NCBI GenBank assembly: GCA_007279945.1
Contig: QYPG01000001.1
Location: 31,620 to 95,619 of the forward strand
Direction: 5' to 3'
Length of the DNA stretch: 64,000 nucleotides
From: Streptomycetaceae bacterium
Lineage (GTDB): Bacteria; Actinomycetota; Actinomycetes; Nanopelagicales; Nanopelagicaceae
The first letter of the stretch is position 1. Each line of letters opens with the position of its first letter. A program made the translations under genes and the position numbers. This document shows positions 17,549 through 28,038 of this stretch, piece by piece. The notes beneath the pieces are model-generated. The model saw nothing but the letters and a program-made list of their open reading frames with translations, was not told where the DNA came from and ran no database searches.

Positions 17549-18201
17549 GCGATGAAACAGGCCTTGATCTGAACTTCAGCAGCTGAAGATGCCACGAAGA
17601 GAAGTTCATCGCCGGCGGCAAAAACATCATGAGCTTTGGCGGTAATGACTCGACCATCACGGACTATAGCCGCAAGGGCTGCATCCTCTGGCAAGGTGAT
17701 CTCTTCTACGGTTTTTCCTATACAGGCCGAACCATCCGGCAATGTAAGTTCAACTAAGTTTGCTTGACCCTTTTTAAAGGAAAATAGACGGACTACATCT
17801 CCAACACTGACTGCTTCTTCGACAAGAGCTGAGATAATTCTCGGAGTTGAAACTGCAACATCCACACCCCACGATGAGTCAAATAGCCATTCATTTTTAG
17901 GGTGATTAATACGAGCGACAACTCGAGGAACACCGTACTCAGTCTTGCCTAAAAGTGAAGTAACAAGGTTAGCTTTGTCATCACCAGTTGCTGCAACTAA
18001 TACCTGACAGTTATTCAGGTGGGCGTTATCTAAAGATGTGATTTCACAAGCATCTGCCATCAACCACTCAGCATCAGGAACGCTCTCTAACTTGAGGGCT
18101 TTAGGATCTTTATCAATAAGTAAAACTTGGTGACCGTTATCTAAAAGTTCACGTGCTATGGCTCGTCCAACGTTTCCAGCTCCTGCGATCGCTATTCTCA
18201 T
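17545..18201 (-). CDS. ceoC: TrkA-type NAD-binding protein, second of pair (CeoC-like)
   Basis: A 218-residue RCK protein: N-terminal Rossmann domain with GAGNVGRAIARELL and the acidic LLIDKD strand end, then a TrkA-C domain (about residues 135-210). Such proteins gate potassium channels or transporters by sensing NAD(H) or nucleotides. It overlaps the upstream paralogue by 4 bases (ATGA). No TrkH/KtrB membrane subunit is in the window, and the APC permease that usually accompanies this pair in actinobacteria is missing. Confidence 0.9.
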   Translation of the reverse strand: MRIAIAGAGNVGRAIARELLDNGHQVLLIDKDPKALKLESVPDAEWLMADACEITSLDNAHLNNCQVLVAATGDDKANLVTSLLGKTEYGVPRVVARINHPKNEWLFDSSWGVDVAVSTPRIISALVEEAVSVGDVVRLFSFKKGQANLVELTLPDGSACIGKTVEEITLPEDAALAAIVRDGRVITAKAHDVFAAGDELLFVASSAAEVQIKACFIA

Positions 18202-18866
18202 GGACGATCGCCTTCCGGTGATGCTGCGAGGATTGATTCGACTCGTGAAATATCTTCATCAGCGACCATGACATGAATCAAGTCACCTTCTTGCAAAACT
18301 GTATGTTCATCAGGAATCATTCCTACGCCTAGACGCGTAACAAAGGCAACTCGTGCAGAAGTTAGTTGGTCTATCAATAGAATTGAACGACCGTACCAGT
18401 CATTATGTGGATGCATTTCGCAGAGTTGAATTGTTCCACTGGCATCGCGCCACTCAGAACGCGAGCCCTCTGGTAAAAGTCTGCGAAGAATCTGATCAGT
18501 AGCCCACAAAACCGTAGCCACCGTTGGAATTCCAAGACGCTGGTAAATTTCGGCACGACCTGGATCATAAATTCGGGCAACTACATTTTGGACTCCGTAA
18601 GTTTCACGAGCAACTCGTGCCGCCAAAATATTGGAGTTATCTCCGTTGCTCACTGCAGCAAATGCATCGGCATCTTGAATTCCAGCCTCAAGTAAAGTGT
18701 CGCGATCAAAGCCAACGCCAGTAACCGTTCGACCCTTGAAATCTGGACCGAGACGCCTGAAAGCTTCACGAGCTTGATCGATCACTGAAACGGTATGACC
18801 AGCGGCCTCAAGTTCGGTAGCTAAAGAAGACCCGACTCGACCGCAACCCATGATGACTACGTGCAC
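18198..18866 (-). CDS. ceoB: TrkA-type NAD-binding protein, first of pair (CeoB-like)
   Basis: A 222-residue RCK protein, with Rossmann motif MGCGRVGSSLATELE and VSVIDQ, then a TrkA-C domain ending near residue 215. GTG 18866 is chosen as start since it gives MHVVIMGCGRVG, the family N-terminus, and has TAAGTT 7 bases upstream; a TTG at 18875 would add three residues. It is paired with the CeoC-like gene, and the two probably form a hetero-oligomeric ring on an unidentified potassium transporter. Confidence 0.9.
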   Translation of the reverse strand: MHVVIMGCGRVGSSLATELEAAGHTVSVIDQAREAFRRLGPDFKGRTVTGVGFDRDTLLEAGIQDADAFAAVSNGDNSNILAARVARETYGVQNVVARIYDPGRAEIYQRLGIPTVATVLWATDQILRRLLPEGSRSEWRDASGTIQLCEMHPHNDWYGRSILLIDQLTSARVAFVTRLGVGMIPDEHTVLQEGDLIHVMVADEDISRVESILAASPEGDRP

Positions 18867-18873
18867 AGGTGCC

Positions 18874-18879
18874 AACTTA
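18874..18879 (-). promoter_or_regulatory. Leaderless-type -10 element, ceoB
   Basis: Minus-strand TAAGTT, 7 bases before GTG 18866; 6 bases from the opposing element of the methyltransferase gene. Confidence 0.45.
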
Positions 18880-18885
18880 CACCCA

Positions 18886-18891
18886 TAGGCT
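18886..18891 (+). promoter_or_regulatory. Leaderless-type -10 element, RNA methyltransferase
   Basis: TAGGCT, 7 bases before ATG 18899. Confidence 0.5.
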
Positions 18892-18898
18892 TACTTCC

Positions 18899-20113
18899 AT
18901 GACATCACCTAAGAAAACACGCGTGGCAGTAGGGGATGTCTTAGAAGTTGAGATTGAAAAGATTGCCCATGGGGGCCATTTTATTGCGCGCCATGATGGA
19001 GCAGTTATTTTTATTCGCCATGCAATTCCTGGTGAAAGATGTCGTATTGAGATTACGTCTATCGGAAGCTCATTTAATCGGGCAGAAGTCATAGAAGTTC
19101 TCGAGAAATCGCCAGATCGAGTTCTACCGCCATGCTCCTATTCCCACCGCGCAGGCTGTGGTGGGTGCGATTTTCAACATATTTCTATATCGCGGCAGCG
19201 TCAATTGAAGACAGAAGTAATTACCGAACAGTTCGCACGCATTGCCAAAATGAATGTCATCGTAGAAGTAGAAGAGATTGATCAGCCATTGCGCTGGCGC
19301 ACAAGAGCTATTGCAACGACTGATCGCAATGGGAAACTAGGTTTTTACGGCTCGCGAAGTCATAGCGTTATTCCGATATCGGATTGCTTAACTATCGTTG
19401 AGGAAATGGCGCTGAAAGAGCTGACCACAAAAATATGGAAGAGCGATGTGCGTGTAGAGATTGCCATCTCTAACACAGGCGAACGCAATATTTCTCTTGC
19501 ACCGACTCGCGGGAGTGAAAAGGCTCGCCTTACTGAAGGTCCACAAATTTTGCATCAGGTAGTAGGTGACAGAACTCTTGAAGTGAGCAACGAATCATTT
19601 TGGCAAAGCCACAAACGTGCGCCAGAGCTTCTTACTCGCGTGGTTCTAGATTTTGCAGAGGTCAAGGAAGGAGATCACGTCTTAGATCTCTATGGTGGGG
19701 TTGGCCTATTCACTTCAGCTTTAATTCCACATGTTGGCCTGAGTGGATTAATTGAACTCTTTGAGGGCTCTAAAAGTGCAACAAGTGATGCTTTTCGTAA
19801 CTTTTCTGACAATATCAATGTAAAAGTTATTACTGGTGACGTTACAAAATTAATTCCTAGGGTTACAGTCGCTGACGTTGTTATCTTGGATCCACCGCGG
19901 GAAGGTGCCGGAAAAAATGTCTTAATAGAAATTGCACGCATTAAGCCGCGAGCAGTTGTTTATGTGGCCTGCGACCCAGCAGCTCTAGCACGTGATTCTG
20001 CTTACTTTTTAGAACTCGGCTATTCGTTAGTTAAAATCAGGGCTTTTGATCTTTTTCCGATGACGCATCACATCGAGTGTGTTGCGTTGTACCTACCAGT
20101 TAAGGTATCTTGA
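18899..20113 (+). CDS. RNA m5U methyltransferase (TrmA/RlmCD family)
   Basis: A 404-residue enzyme that methylates C5 of uridine in rRNA or tRNA. The N-terminus is a TRAM domain (KIAHGGHFIARHDG). Cysteines 79, 87 and 90 (PCSYSHRAGCGGC) plus one in ISDCLTI match the [4Fe-4S] ligand set of RumA-type enzymes. The SAM domain has DLYGGVGLFT and LDPPREGAG, and the catalytic Cys is in YVACDPAALARD. ATG 18899 is preferred over a longer in-frame GTG at 18869 that would run into ceoB. Whether the target is 23S rRNA or tRNA cannot be told. Confidence 0.92.
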   Translation: MTSPKKTRVAVGDVLEVEIEKIAHGGHFIARHDGAVIFIRHAIPGERCRIEITSIGSSFNRAEVIEVLEKSPDRVLPPCSYSHRAGCGGCDFQHISISRQRQLKTEVITEQFARIAKMNVIVEVEEIDQPLRWRTRAIATTDRNGKLGFYGSRSHSVIPISDCLTIVEEMALKELTTKIWKSDVRVEIAISNTGERNISLAPTRGSEKARLTEGPQILHQVVGDRTLEVSNESFWQSHKRAPELLTRVVLDFAEVKEGDHVLDLYGGVGLFTSALIPHVGLSGLIELFEGSKSATSDAFRNFSDNINVKVITGDVTKLIPRVTVADVVILDPPREGAGKNVLIEIARIKPRAVVYVACDPAALARDSAYFLELGYSLVKIRAFDLFPMTHHIECVALYLPVKVS

Positions 20114-20143
20114 CGCTTAAATCCTTATCTTGGAAGGCGCAAA

Positions 20144-22789
20144 GTGAGTAAAAACTCTTTTAACGCAAAAAAGAATCTAGAAGTTGCGGGTAAGAGTTAT
20201 GAGATTTTCGATATCTCTGCCATTGAAGGAGCATCAACTCTTCCATTTTCATTAAAGATTTTATTAGAGAATCTGCTTCGCACCGAAGATGGTGCCAATA
20301 TAACTTCCGAGCACATTAAAGCGCTGGCTAACTGGGATCCAGCCACAGAGCCAGATACTGAGATTCAGTTCACGCCGGCCCGTGTTCTTATGCAGGATTT
20401 TACCGGGGTTCCATGTGTTGTTGATCTGGCCACTATGCGTGAGGCGATAGTTGAACTTGGTGGGGATCCCTCCAAAGTTAATCCACTTGCACCGGCAGAA
20501 CTAGTTATTGACCACTCCGTTATAGCTGATGTTTTTGGAACTAAGGACTCTTTCGAGAAAAATACTGATATTGAATATGAACGCAATCAAGAACGCTATC
20601 GTTTTTTGCGTTGGGGACAAAGCGCCTTCGATGAATTTAAAGTTGTTCCACCCGGAACCGGGATTGTTCATCAAGTCAACATTGAATATTTAGCTCGCGT
20701 TGTTATGACACGAGAGGTCTCTGGTGTTATGCGGGCCTATCCAGATACGGTCGTGGGAACAGATTCGCATACAACTATGGTCAATGGTTTAGCAGTTCTA
20801 GGATGGGGAGTGGGTGGAATCGAGGCCGAGGCCGCCCTGCTTGGACAGCCAGTCTCGATGTTGATTCCTCGCGTTGTTGGTTTTAAATTAACTGGTCAAT
20901 TGCCCCTTGGCACAACTGCAACCGATATGGCGCTGACAATTACTGAAATCTTGCGCAAGGTTGGGGTTGTTGGAAAGTTTGTGGAGTTCTTTGGCCCTGG
21001 TGTTGTCTCAGTTCCTATGGCCAATCGAACAACTATTGGAAATATGAGTCCCGAATACGGCTCCACCTGCGCCATATTCCCAATTGATGACGAGACATTG
21101 CGTTACTTACGCTTAACTGGTCGCAATGAAGATCAGGTTGCGCTGGTTGAAAAATATGCGAAGTTACAGGGCTTGTGGCATGAGCCGTCAGTTGCGCCAC
21201 GTTTTTCCCAAGTAGTTGAACTAGATCTCTCAACCGTTGTTCCATCTATCTCTGGACCAAAGCGTCCGCAGGATCGCATCTCACTGCGTGATTCTAAAGA
21301 GGCCTTTGCGAAAATTCTTCCGACATATCTTTCTGATAAAACTACTAAAGGTGAAGTAGCTGCCGGTGCTACGCGTGTAAAAAATGGTGATGTTGTCATC
21401 GCTTCAATCACCTCATGTACCAATACCTCTAATCCGTCAGTAATGATTGGTGCGGCCCTACTTGCCAAAAAAGCCGTAGAAAAAGGTCTGACATCAAAGC
21501 CATGGGTAAAAACTACGCTCGCCCCAGGATCAAAGGTTGTTACTGACTACTACGATCGAGCTGATTTAACTCAATATATGCAAGCGCTCGGCTTTCACTT
21601 GGTTGGATATGGATGCGTGACCTGTATTGGCAACTCAGGACCATTGCCAATTGATATTGGCAAAGCGATCAATGAAAGTGACTTAGCTGTGACAGCAGTG
21701 CTTTCAGGTAACCGTAACTTTGAAGGTCGCATTAGTCCAGATGTAAAGATGAACTATTTAGCATCACCTCCCTTGGTTGTTGCTTATGCACTTGCAGGCA
21801 CAATGGATCACGACTTTGAAATAGACTCATTGGGTAATGACAACGATGGTTACCCTGTGTACCTAAAAGACATCTGGCCATCACCACAAGAGATTCAGAC
21901 GGTCATCGATGCTTCAATCTCATCAGAGATGTTCACCAAGGATTATGCATCTGTATTTGAAGGCGATCACCGTTGGAAGTCACTGGCAACACCTACAGGT
22001 AGAACATTTGAGTGGGACGCGCAATCAACGTATGTTCGAAAGCCACCTTATTTTGAAAACATGCCAAAAAATCCAGCCCCAGTTAGAGATATTTCAGGCG
22101 CGCGTGTTTTGGCGGTTCTTGGAGATTCAGTAACGACGGATCACATTTCTCCAGCTGGAAATATTAAGGCCGATTCACCTGCAGGCAAGTATCTGGCAGA
22201 GCATGGCATTGATCGTAAAGATTTTAACTCCTACGGTTCGCGTCGCGGAAATCATGAAGTCATGATTCGTGGAACTTTTGCAAATATACGACTTAAGAAT
22301 ATGTTGCTCGATGGTATCGAAGGTGGCTTCACTCGAAACTTCCTCAACAATGGCGAGCAGACTACGATTTTCGAAGCATCAGCTGCATATCAAGAAAGCG
22401 GTATTCCATTAGTGATTATTGCTGGTAAAGAGTATGGCTCGGGTTCTTCTCGTGACTGGGCCGCTAAGGGCACTGCTCTTCTTGGAGTACGCGCGGTCAT
22501 TGCCGAAAGTTTTGAACGCATTCATCGTTCAAATTTGATCGGCATGGGAGTGTTGCCACTTCAATTCAAAGATGGCGATAGCGCTGCAAGCTTGGGCCTA
22601 GATGGCACGGAGATTTTTGCAATCGCTGGAATTACAGCGCTCAATACTGGGGGAGTTCCTAAGGAGTTAGTAGTCAGCGCTGGCGATAAGAAATTCAGTG
22701 CGAGAGTGCGCATAGATACGCCCGGCGAGGCTGATTATTATCGCCACGGTGGCATCATGCAGTACGTTTTGCGTTCGCTCTTGGGTTAG
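20144..22789 (+). CDS. acnA: Aconitate hydratase A
   Basis: Isomerises citrate to isocitrate in the TCA cycle. The 881-residue IRP/AcnA-type enzyme begins at GTG 20144 behind a GGAAGG-like Shine-Dalgarno. The three [4Fe-4S] ligands are Cys425 ([10 protein letters not shown]), Cys491 and Cys494 ([10 protein letters not shown]). The swivel domain carries [13 protein letters not shown] and the substrate-binding [12 protein letters not shown]. AcnA-type enzymes act as RNA-binding regulators in some bacteria when iron is short; nothing here tests that. Confidence 0.98.
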   Translation: MSKNSFNAKKNLEVAGKSYEIFDISAIEGASTLPFSLKILLENLLRTEDGANITSEHIKALANWDPATEPDTEIQFTPARVLMQDFTGVPCVVDLATMREAIVELGGDPSKVNPLAPAELVIDHSVIADVFGTKDSFEKNTDIEYERNQERYRFLRWGQSAFDEFKVVPPGTGIVHQVNIEYLARVVMTREVSGVMRAYPDTVVGTDSHTTMVNGLAVLGWGVGGIEAEAALLGQPVSMLIPRVVGFKLTGQLPLGTTATDMALTITEILRKVGVVGKFVEFFGPGVVSVPMANRTTIGNMSPEYGSTCAIFPIDDETLRYLRLTGRNEDQVALVEKYAKLQGLWHEPSVAPRFSQVVELDLSTVVPSISGPKRPQDRISLRDSKEAFAKILPTYLSDKTTKGEVAAGATRVKNGDVVIASITSCTNTSNPSVMIGAALLAKKAVEKGLTSKPWVKTTLAPGSKVVTDYYDRADLTQYMQALGFHLVGYGCVTCIGNSGPLPIDIGKAINESDLAVTAVLSGNRNFEGRISPDVKMNYLASPPLVVAYALAGTMDHDFEIDSLGNDNDGYPVYLKDIWPSPQEIQTVIDASISSEMFTKDYASVFEGDHRWKSLATPTGRTFEWDAQSTYVRKPPYFENMPKNPAPVRDISGARVLAVLGDSVTTDHISPAGNIKADSPAGKYLAEHGIDRKDFNSYGSRRGNHEVMIRGTFANIRLKNMLLDGIEGGFTRNFLNNGEQTTIFEASAAYQESGIPLVIIAGKEYGSGSSRDWAAKGTALLGVRAVIAESFERIHRSNLIGMGVLPLQFKDGDSAASLGLDGTEIFAIAGITALNTGGVPKELVVSAGDKKFSARVRIDTPGEADYYRHGGIMQYVLRSLLG

Positions 22790-22797
22790 TTCTCCCA

Positions 22798-22803
22798 TAA
22801 ACT
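22798..22803 (+). promoter_or_regulatory. Leaderless-type -10 element, dxs
   Basis: TAAACT, 7 bases before ATG 22811. Confidence 0.5.
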
Positions 22804-22810
22804 TGACACT

Positions 22811-24730
22811 ATGTTGAGCCAGATTAAATCGCCTAGAGATTTAACCTCTCTATCCCTTGCTCAACTCAATGAATTAAGTCAAGAGATTCGTACATTCTTA
22901 ATTGAGAAAGTCTCTAAATCTGGTGGTCATCTAGGTCCAAACCTGGGGGTAGTAGAGCTCACAATTGCCATTCACCGGGTATTTGATTCACCCAAAGACG
23001 TTGTGCTCTTTGATACCGGTCATCAATCCTACGTTCATAAGATTCTTACTGGACGTGCCGATAGTTTTGATCAACTGCGCCAGCGTGGTGGAATCTCTGG
23101 TTATCCTAACCGACGTGAAAGTAGCGATGATGTTATTGAAAACTCGCATGCATCGACTGCGCTTTCTTGGGGAGATGGCATATCTCGTGGCTTTCAACTA
23201 CAAGGCATAGATAATCGTTGTGTCGTTGTAGTAATTGGTGACGGAGCACTTACTGGTGGAATGTCGTGGGAAGCGCTCAATAATATTGCTCCTGCTGAGA
23301 AGAGAAATTTAGTTATTGTCGTTAATGATAATGAGCGTTCGTATTCACCAACTATTGGTGGGGTTGCAACTTATCTTTCAACGCTACGCGTTACTAGCGG
23401 ATATGAAAAGTTCCTCGACTGGGGGAAGGAAGTGCTTCACAAGACTCCAGTGGTAGGCGGTCCGATTTTTGACACGTTGCATGGAATGAAAAAAGGAATT
23501 AAGGACATAGTGGCCCCACAAGGAATGTTTGAAGATCTTGGACTCAAATATATGGGACCAATAGATGGACATGACATAGCTGCAATGGAGCGCGCACTTG
23601 CACAAGCAAAAGCATACGGAGCACCGATATTGGTCCATGCGATTACTGAAAAAGGTCGCGGACATAAACCTGCAGTTGCCGATGAGGCAGAGAAGTTTCA
23701 TGCAGTGGGAGTTGTAGATCCAGAAACTGGAGAACCACTAGCTAAGAGTGGAACTTCTTGGACCAAAGTATTCTCAGACGAGCTTGTTCAGGTGGGCGCT
23801 AAGCGCACGGATGTGGTCGCAATTACGGCAGCGATGCTTGGTCCTACTGGATTAGATGAGTTTCAGAAGCGCTTTCCAGAACGAACTATCGATGTAGGCA
23901 TTGCTGAACAGCATGCTGTGACAAGTGCTGCCGGAATGGCTTTCACTGGCCTGCATCCAGTGGTCGCTGTATATTCAACGTTTTTGAATCGCGCATTTGA
24001 CCAAATGCTCTTAGATGTTGCACTGCACAAGGCGGGAGTAACTTTTGTTCTCGATCGTTCCGGAATCACTGGTGATGATGGACCTTCACACCATGGTATT
24101 TGGGATTTAGCATTGACTGGAATTGTTCCCACGATGCATGTGGCTGCACCTAGAGATGGTGCACGTCTGCGCGAACTTCTTAATGAAGCAATCGAAATTA
24201 ACGATGCACCCTCGATGATCCGTTTTCCTAAGGGCGCCGTAACAAGTGATATTCCAGCATTTGAACGCCGCGATGGCATAGATGTTCTTTATAGAGGCGA
24301 GAGCGCTGATGTCTTAATGATTAGCGTGGGTGCAATGGCATCTGTTGCAGTGGAAGCGGCATCCCAGGCATATCGCGAAGGTGTTGGAGTGACGGTTATA
24401 GATTTGCGATGGGTAAAGCCATTACCAATATCCTTGATCACAATGGTCGAGCGTTACTCAACCCTGGTTGTCGTTGAAGATGGAATTCGACATGCAGGTA
24501 TTGGAAGTTCAATCTCTGAGCTGCTGCGAGATGCTGGCATAGATATTCCGCTGCACTCTATTGGAGTGCCACTAGAGTTTATTGAGCACTCTAAGCGCAG
24601 TGAGATATTGAGTGACTTAGGTATTACCGCTCAAAATATTGCCCGAAGTGTTGTTGGGTGGAGCAGTACCTTTAAAGAAGAGATGCAACTCCAGCAGGAT
24701 GAAAACGCTTCCCGCAAACAGAGTCGCTAA
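22811..24730 (+). CDS. dxs: 1-deoxy-D-xylulose-5-phosphate synthase
   Basis: Condenses pyruvate and glyceraldehyde 3-phosphate, the thiamine-diphosphate-dependent first step of the MEP isoprenoid pathway; the products feed MiaA, quinones and carotenoids. Motifs: SGGHLGPNLG, TGHQSYVHK, the ThDP motif GDGALTGGMSWEALNN and EQHAVTSAAG. The 639-residue length is normal, but the last ~20 residues (after VVGWSS) look like an unconserved hydrophilic tail; these are encoded antisense to the end of the fadB-like gene, a 59-base convergent overlap. Confidence 0.97.
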   Translation: MLSQIKSPRDLTSLSLAQLNELSQEIRTFLIEKVSKSGGHLGPNLGVVELTIAIHRVFDSPKDVVLFDTGHQSYVHKILTGRADSFDQLRQRGGISGYPNRRESSDDVIENSHASTALSWGDGISRGFQLQGIDNRCVVVVIGDGALTGGMSWEALNNIAPAEKRNLVIVVNDNERSYSPTIGGVATYLSTLRVTSGYEKFLDWGKEVLHKTPVVGGPIFDTLHGMKKGIKDIVAPQGMFEDLGLKYMGPIDGHDIAAMERALAQAKAYGAPILVHAITEKGRGHKPAVADEAEKFHAVGVVDPETGEPLAKSGTSWTKVFSDELVQVGAKRTDVVAITAAMLGPTGLDEFQKRFPERTIDVGIAEQHAVTSAAGMAFTGLHPVVAVYSTFLNRAFDQMLLDVALHKAGVTFVLDRSGITGDDGPSHHGIWDLALTGIVPTMHVAAPRDGARLRELLNEAIEINDAPSMIRFPKGAVTSDIPAFERRDGIDVLYRGESADVLMISVGAMASVAVEAASQAYREGVGVTVIDLRWVKPLPISLITMVERYSTLVVVEDGIRHAGIGSSISELLRDAGIDIPLHSIGVPLEFIEHSKRSEILSDLGITAQNIARSVVGWSSTFKEEMQLQQDENASRKQSR

Positions 24731-26780
24731 TTCCTTCACGATCTAGATACGGCAAAATTCCACCCAAATGCATCGGCCATCCAGCGCCCATCAACATACA
24801 TAAATCAATTTCAGCCGGTGAGCTCACAACGCCCTCATCGAGCATCATTCTGGCCTCTACTGCAAGTGCGGTAAGTGCGCGAAGGCGAACGTGTTCAGCG
24901 GTCGAGGGTGAATCTCCAGGAGTGATTAACTCCAACGCTGCAGGATTAACCGATACCGAACCATCGGCAGCTTTTATGTAGAAGGTCCGAATACCTTTAT
25001 CAACCATTGCTTGCATGGTTGGTGAAATTCGATATCGATCACCTAAGTTGGCGTGCAATGTCTTAGAAACATGAAGACCAACTCCTGGACCAACTAAGTC
25101 CAGAAGTTGGAAGGGAGACATAGGGAAACCAATTGAACTCATCGCACTATCTGCAACATCGGTCGGAGTGCCCTCATCAACTGCATCGGTAATCTCACCC
25201 ATAAAGCGAGTAAGTAAGCGATTAACAACAAAACCAGGTGCATCTTTACAGATAATCATGGTCTTCTTGAGCTCTTTTCCAACCGAAATTGCAGTTGCAG
25301 TCGTTGCATCATCAGTTGTGCTTGTTCGCGCTACCTCTAGGAGTGGCATAACCGCTACTGGGTTAAAGAAGTGGAAACCAACAACTCGTTCTGGATTTTT
25401 CAAACCTTCACTCATTTTTTCTACTGAGAGCGAAGAAGTATTAGTGGCAAGGACACATTCAGCAGAGACAATTGTCTCTAACTTTTTAAAGAGCTCCTGC
25501 TTAAGTGAGAGCTCCTCAAAAATCGCTTCGATAATGAAGTCACAGCCTGCAAAGGTATTTTGATCTGCTGAACCTGAAATCAACAACGCTAAACGTGCAG
25601 CAGCCTCAGGGTGCATCCGCTTTTTCTCGACAGCTTTATTAAGTTCATTTTTAACCCATGCCACACCTTTATCGGCGCGCTCTTGGTCAATGTCAGTCAT
25701 GACGACAGGGCACTTCAGATTACGAAGGAGCAAAAGCGCTAGCTGGGATGCCATTAAACCTGCGCCTACAACTCCCACCTTGGTTACCTTGCGCGCTAAT
25801 GCCGGCTTAGGTGCACCCTCAACCTTTTTGCGCTTCTTTTGAATCAAGTTAAAGGCATACAACGAGGCACGAAGTGAATCACTCATAGTGAGATCGGCAA
25901 GTGCTTGATCCTCAGCATCAAATCCAGCTCCACGCGAATTACTCTTTGCGGCGGCGATAAGTTCTAGTGCTTTCATAGGCGATGCGATGACAGCTCCACC
26001 ATATTTTTTCAGCGCTGCCGCTTTTCCGGTAGCTAAAGCGCTTTCCCATGCAGGATCATTGCTGTAATCCTTGCGCTCTATCGTGCGCGAACCGTTAAGA
26101 ATACTGGCTACAAAACTTATAGAACGTTCGATAAAATCGGCGGGATCAAAAACCTCATCGACAACGCCAAGATTGAGCGCATCCTTAGCTTTCATCATGG
26201 TGTTGTTATTGAGTGCATTCAGGATAATTACTTCAACTGCACGCTCTGGACCGATTAGTTTAGGCAGAATCGTAGCCCCGCCCCACCCTGGAACCAACCC
26301 TAGGAATACTTCTGGCTGACCGGTAAAAGCCGTGCTTGACAATGTGCGGTAATTACAGTGGAGACCAACTTCTAATCCGCCGCCGAGAGCTAAACCATTG
26401 ATGAATGCAAACGTTGGAATACCGCATTCATCTAATCGGCGAAAAACATCGTGACCGAGTTTGCCGATAGCTACAGATTGGTCGCGATTTTCAATGAAGG
26501 AAAGCGCTGACAGGTCGGCACCAGCTGCAAAAATAAATGGCTTTCCGGTAATTGCTATTGCGGCAGGTTTGCGTGAGATTGCATCAGTAATTGCGGCATT
26601 GAGTTCGGCAAGAGATGACGGACCAAATGTGTTTGGACGATTATGATCAAGACCGTTATCTAAGGTAATTAATGCAAGGCTTCCAGTGCAGCCAAATGCG
26701 CCAAGATCGATTTCGCGTACTAATGCATGAGTAATAACTTCTTCAGGAGCACCTTCGGGCAATGTGATCTGAGTTGTCAT
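24672..26780 (-). CDS. fadB: Beta-oxidation multifunctional protein: enoyl-CoA hydratase/3-hydroxyacyl-CoA dehydrogenase
   Basis: A 702-residue FadB/FadJ-type fusion. The N-terminal crotonase domain (about 1-300) has the oxyanion-hole segments AAGADLSAL and GLALGGGLEVGLHC. The dehydrogenase domain starts at VGVVGAGLMASQLA (NAD-binding, near 335) and continues with FHFFNPVAVMPLLE and APGFVVNRLL. A C-terminal helical repeat ends with GWPMHLGGILPYLDREG, the family end. Its start overlaps the thiolase stop by 4 bases. Together they complete fatty-acid beta-oxidation with the acyl-CoA ligase at 35501-37291. Confidence 0.95.
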   Translation of the reverse strand: MTTQITLPEGAPEEVITHALVREIDLGAFGCTGSLALITLDNGLDHNRPNTFGPSSLAELNAAITDAISRKPAAIAITGKPFIFAAGADLSALSFIENRDQSVAIGKLGHDVFRRLDECGIPTFAFINGLALGGGLEVGLHCNYRTLSSTAFTGQPEVFLGLVPGWGGATILPKLIGPERAVEVIILNALNNNTMMKAKDALNLGVVDEVFDPADFIERSISFVASILNGSRTIERKDYSNDPAWESALATGKAAALKKYGGAVIASPMKALELIAAAKSNSRGAGFDAEDQALADLTMSDSLRASLYAFNLIQKKRKKVEGAPKPALARKVTKVGVVGAGLMASQLALLLLRNLKCPVVMTDIDQERADKGVAWVKNELNKAVEKKRMHPEAAARLALLISGSADQNTFAGCDFIIEAIFEELSLKQELFKKLETIVSAECVLATNTSSLSVEKMSEGLKNPERVVGFHFFNPVAVMPLLEVARTSTTDDATTATAISVGKELKKTMIICKDAPGFVVNRLLTRFMGEITDAVDEGTPTDVADSAMSSIGFPMSPFQLLDLVGPGVGLHVSKTLHANLGDRYRISPTMQAMVDKGIRTFYIKAADGSVSVNPAALELITPGDSPSTAEHVRLRALTALAVEARMMLDEGVVSSPAEIDLCMLMGAGWPMHLGGILPYLDREGISDSVCGKRFHPAGVASLL

Positions 26781-27967
26781 TTACTTGCTCCTTTGAAATG
26801 TGGGTTTTCCCAAATGACGGTTCCACCCATTCCAAGCCCAATGCACATAGTTGTTATTCCATAACGCACCTCTGGGTGTGCTTTAAAGCTTGTAGCTAAG
26901 TTCAGAATCAAGCGCACACCTGAAGAGGCAAGTGGGTGACCAACTGCAATTGCTCCGCCAAATGGATTTACACGAGAGTCATCATCGGCGATTCCAAAAT
27001 GCTCTAGAAAGGCCAAAACTTGAACGGCAAATGCCTCGTTGATTTCAAAAAGACCTATATCTTCGATCGTTAAACCAGCTTGCTTGAGGGCTTTAATTGT
27101 CGAAGGCACCGGGCCATAACCCATAATTTCTGGTGCCACTCCGGCAAATGCAAAAGTTACCAGGCGCGCCTTAATCGATAGACCAAGTTCTAAAGCTTTA
27201 TCTTCACTAGCAAGAAGGGCAGCCGTAGCTCCATCATTTAATCCGGAAGAGTTGCCAGCTGTTACTCGACCAGCCGGACGAAAGGGAGTCTTCAGTGATG
27301 CTAAACCATCCATCGTTGTTGCTGGACGGGGAGGTTCGTCAACTGTTGCAACTGTCCAACCTAATTCAGCACTACGCGCTGCAGTTGGAATTAAATCGGC
27401 TTGAATTATTCCGGCCGCATATGCATTGGCAGTCTTTGTCTGTGAGTTGAAAGCATATGTATCGGCACGCAACTTTGTTATTGTTGGAAATCGATCATGT
27501 AGGCGCTCTGCCGTTGCGCCCATTGCAAGTGCATCTTGCTCAACAATTCTTTCAGCGAGAAAACGCGGATTAGGATCTAAGCCTTCACCGATTGGGTGAT
27601 TGCCCATGTGCTCTACACCGCCTGCGATCGCTATCTCATTTGTTCCCATTGCGATCGCTCCGGAAATTGTTGTAACAGCAGTGAGGGCGCCAGCACACCA
27701 GCGATCAATCGAATACCCAGGGACTGTATTGGGTAGTCCGGCCAGCAACGTCGCACTTCGCCCGATGTTCATTCCTTGATCACCGGTCTGTGTTGCTGCA
27801 GCAATTGCTACATCTTCGATGCTTGCCTGATCGACGAGTGGATTTCTATCGAGTAATCCGCGAATGGCACGGACCATCAAATCATCGGCGCGCGTTGCCG
27901 CATACATTCCACCGGCCTTACCAAAAGGTGTACGAACTGCATCGACCAAGACAACTTTGCGAGACAT
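26777..27967 (-). CDS. fadA: Acetyl-CoA C-acyltransferase (thiolase)
   Basis: A 396-residue thiolase that cleaves 3-ketoacyl-CoA with CoA. The acyl-accepting cysteine is Cys91 in SIDRWCAGAL, and the second active-site residues are His in GGAIAVGHPLASSG and Cys in TMCIGLGMGG. NEAFAV is also present. It is the promoter-proximal gene of the fadA-fadB pair, with AAAGGA near the start as Shine-Dalgarno. Confidence 0.95.
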   Translation of the reverse strand: MSRKVVLVDAVRTPFGKAGGMYAATRADDLMVRAIRGLLDRNPLVDQASIEDVAIAAATQTGDQGMNIGRSATLLAGLPNTVPGYSIDRWCAGALTAVTTISGAIAMGTNEIAIAGGVEHMGNHPIGEGLDPNPRFLAERIVEQDALAMGATAERLHDRFPTITKLRADTYAFNSQTKTANAYAAGIIQADLIPTAARSAELGWTVATVDEPPRPATTMDGLASLKTPFRPAGRVTAGNSSGLNDGATAALLASEDKALELGLSIKARLVTFAFAGVAPEIMGYGPVPSTIKALKQAGLTIEDIGLFEINEAFAVQVLAFLEHFGIADDDSRVNPFGGAIAVGHPLASSGVRLILNLATSFKAHPEVRYGITTMCIGLGMGGTVIWENPHFKGASK

Positions 27968-28038
27968 ACAAACATCCTTTGCTTCACGGTGTGGGCCTTA
28001 TGTTACTCATCAGTAAAGGTTTGTGACACCTTTGAAGT

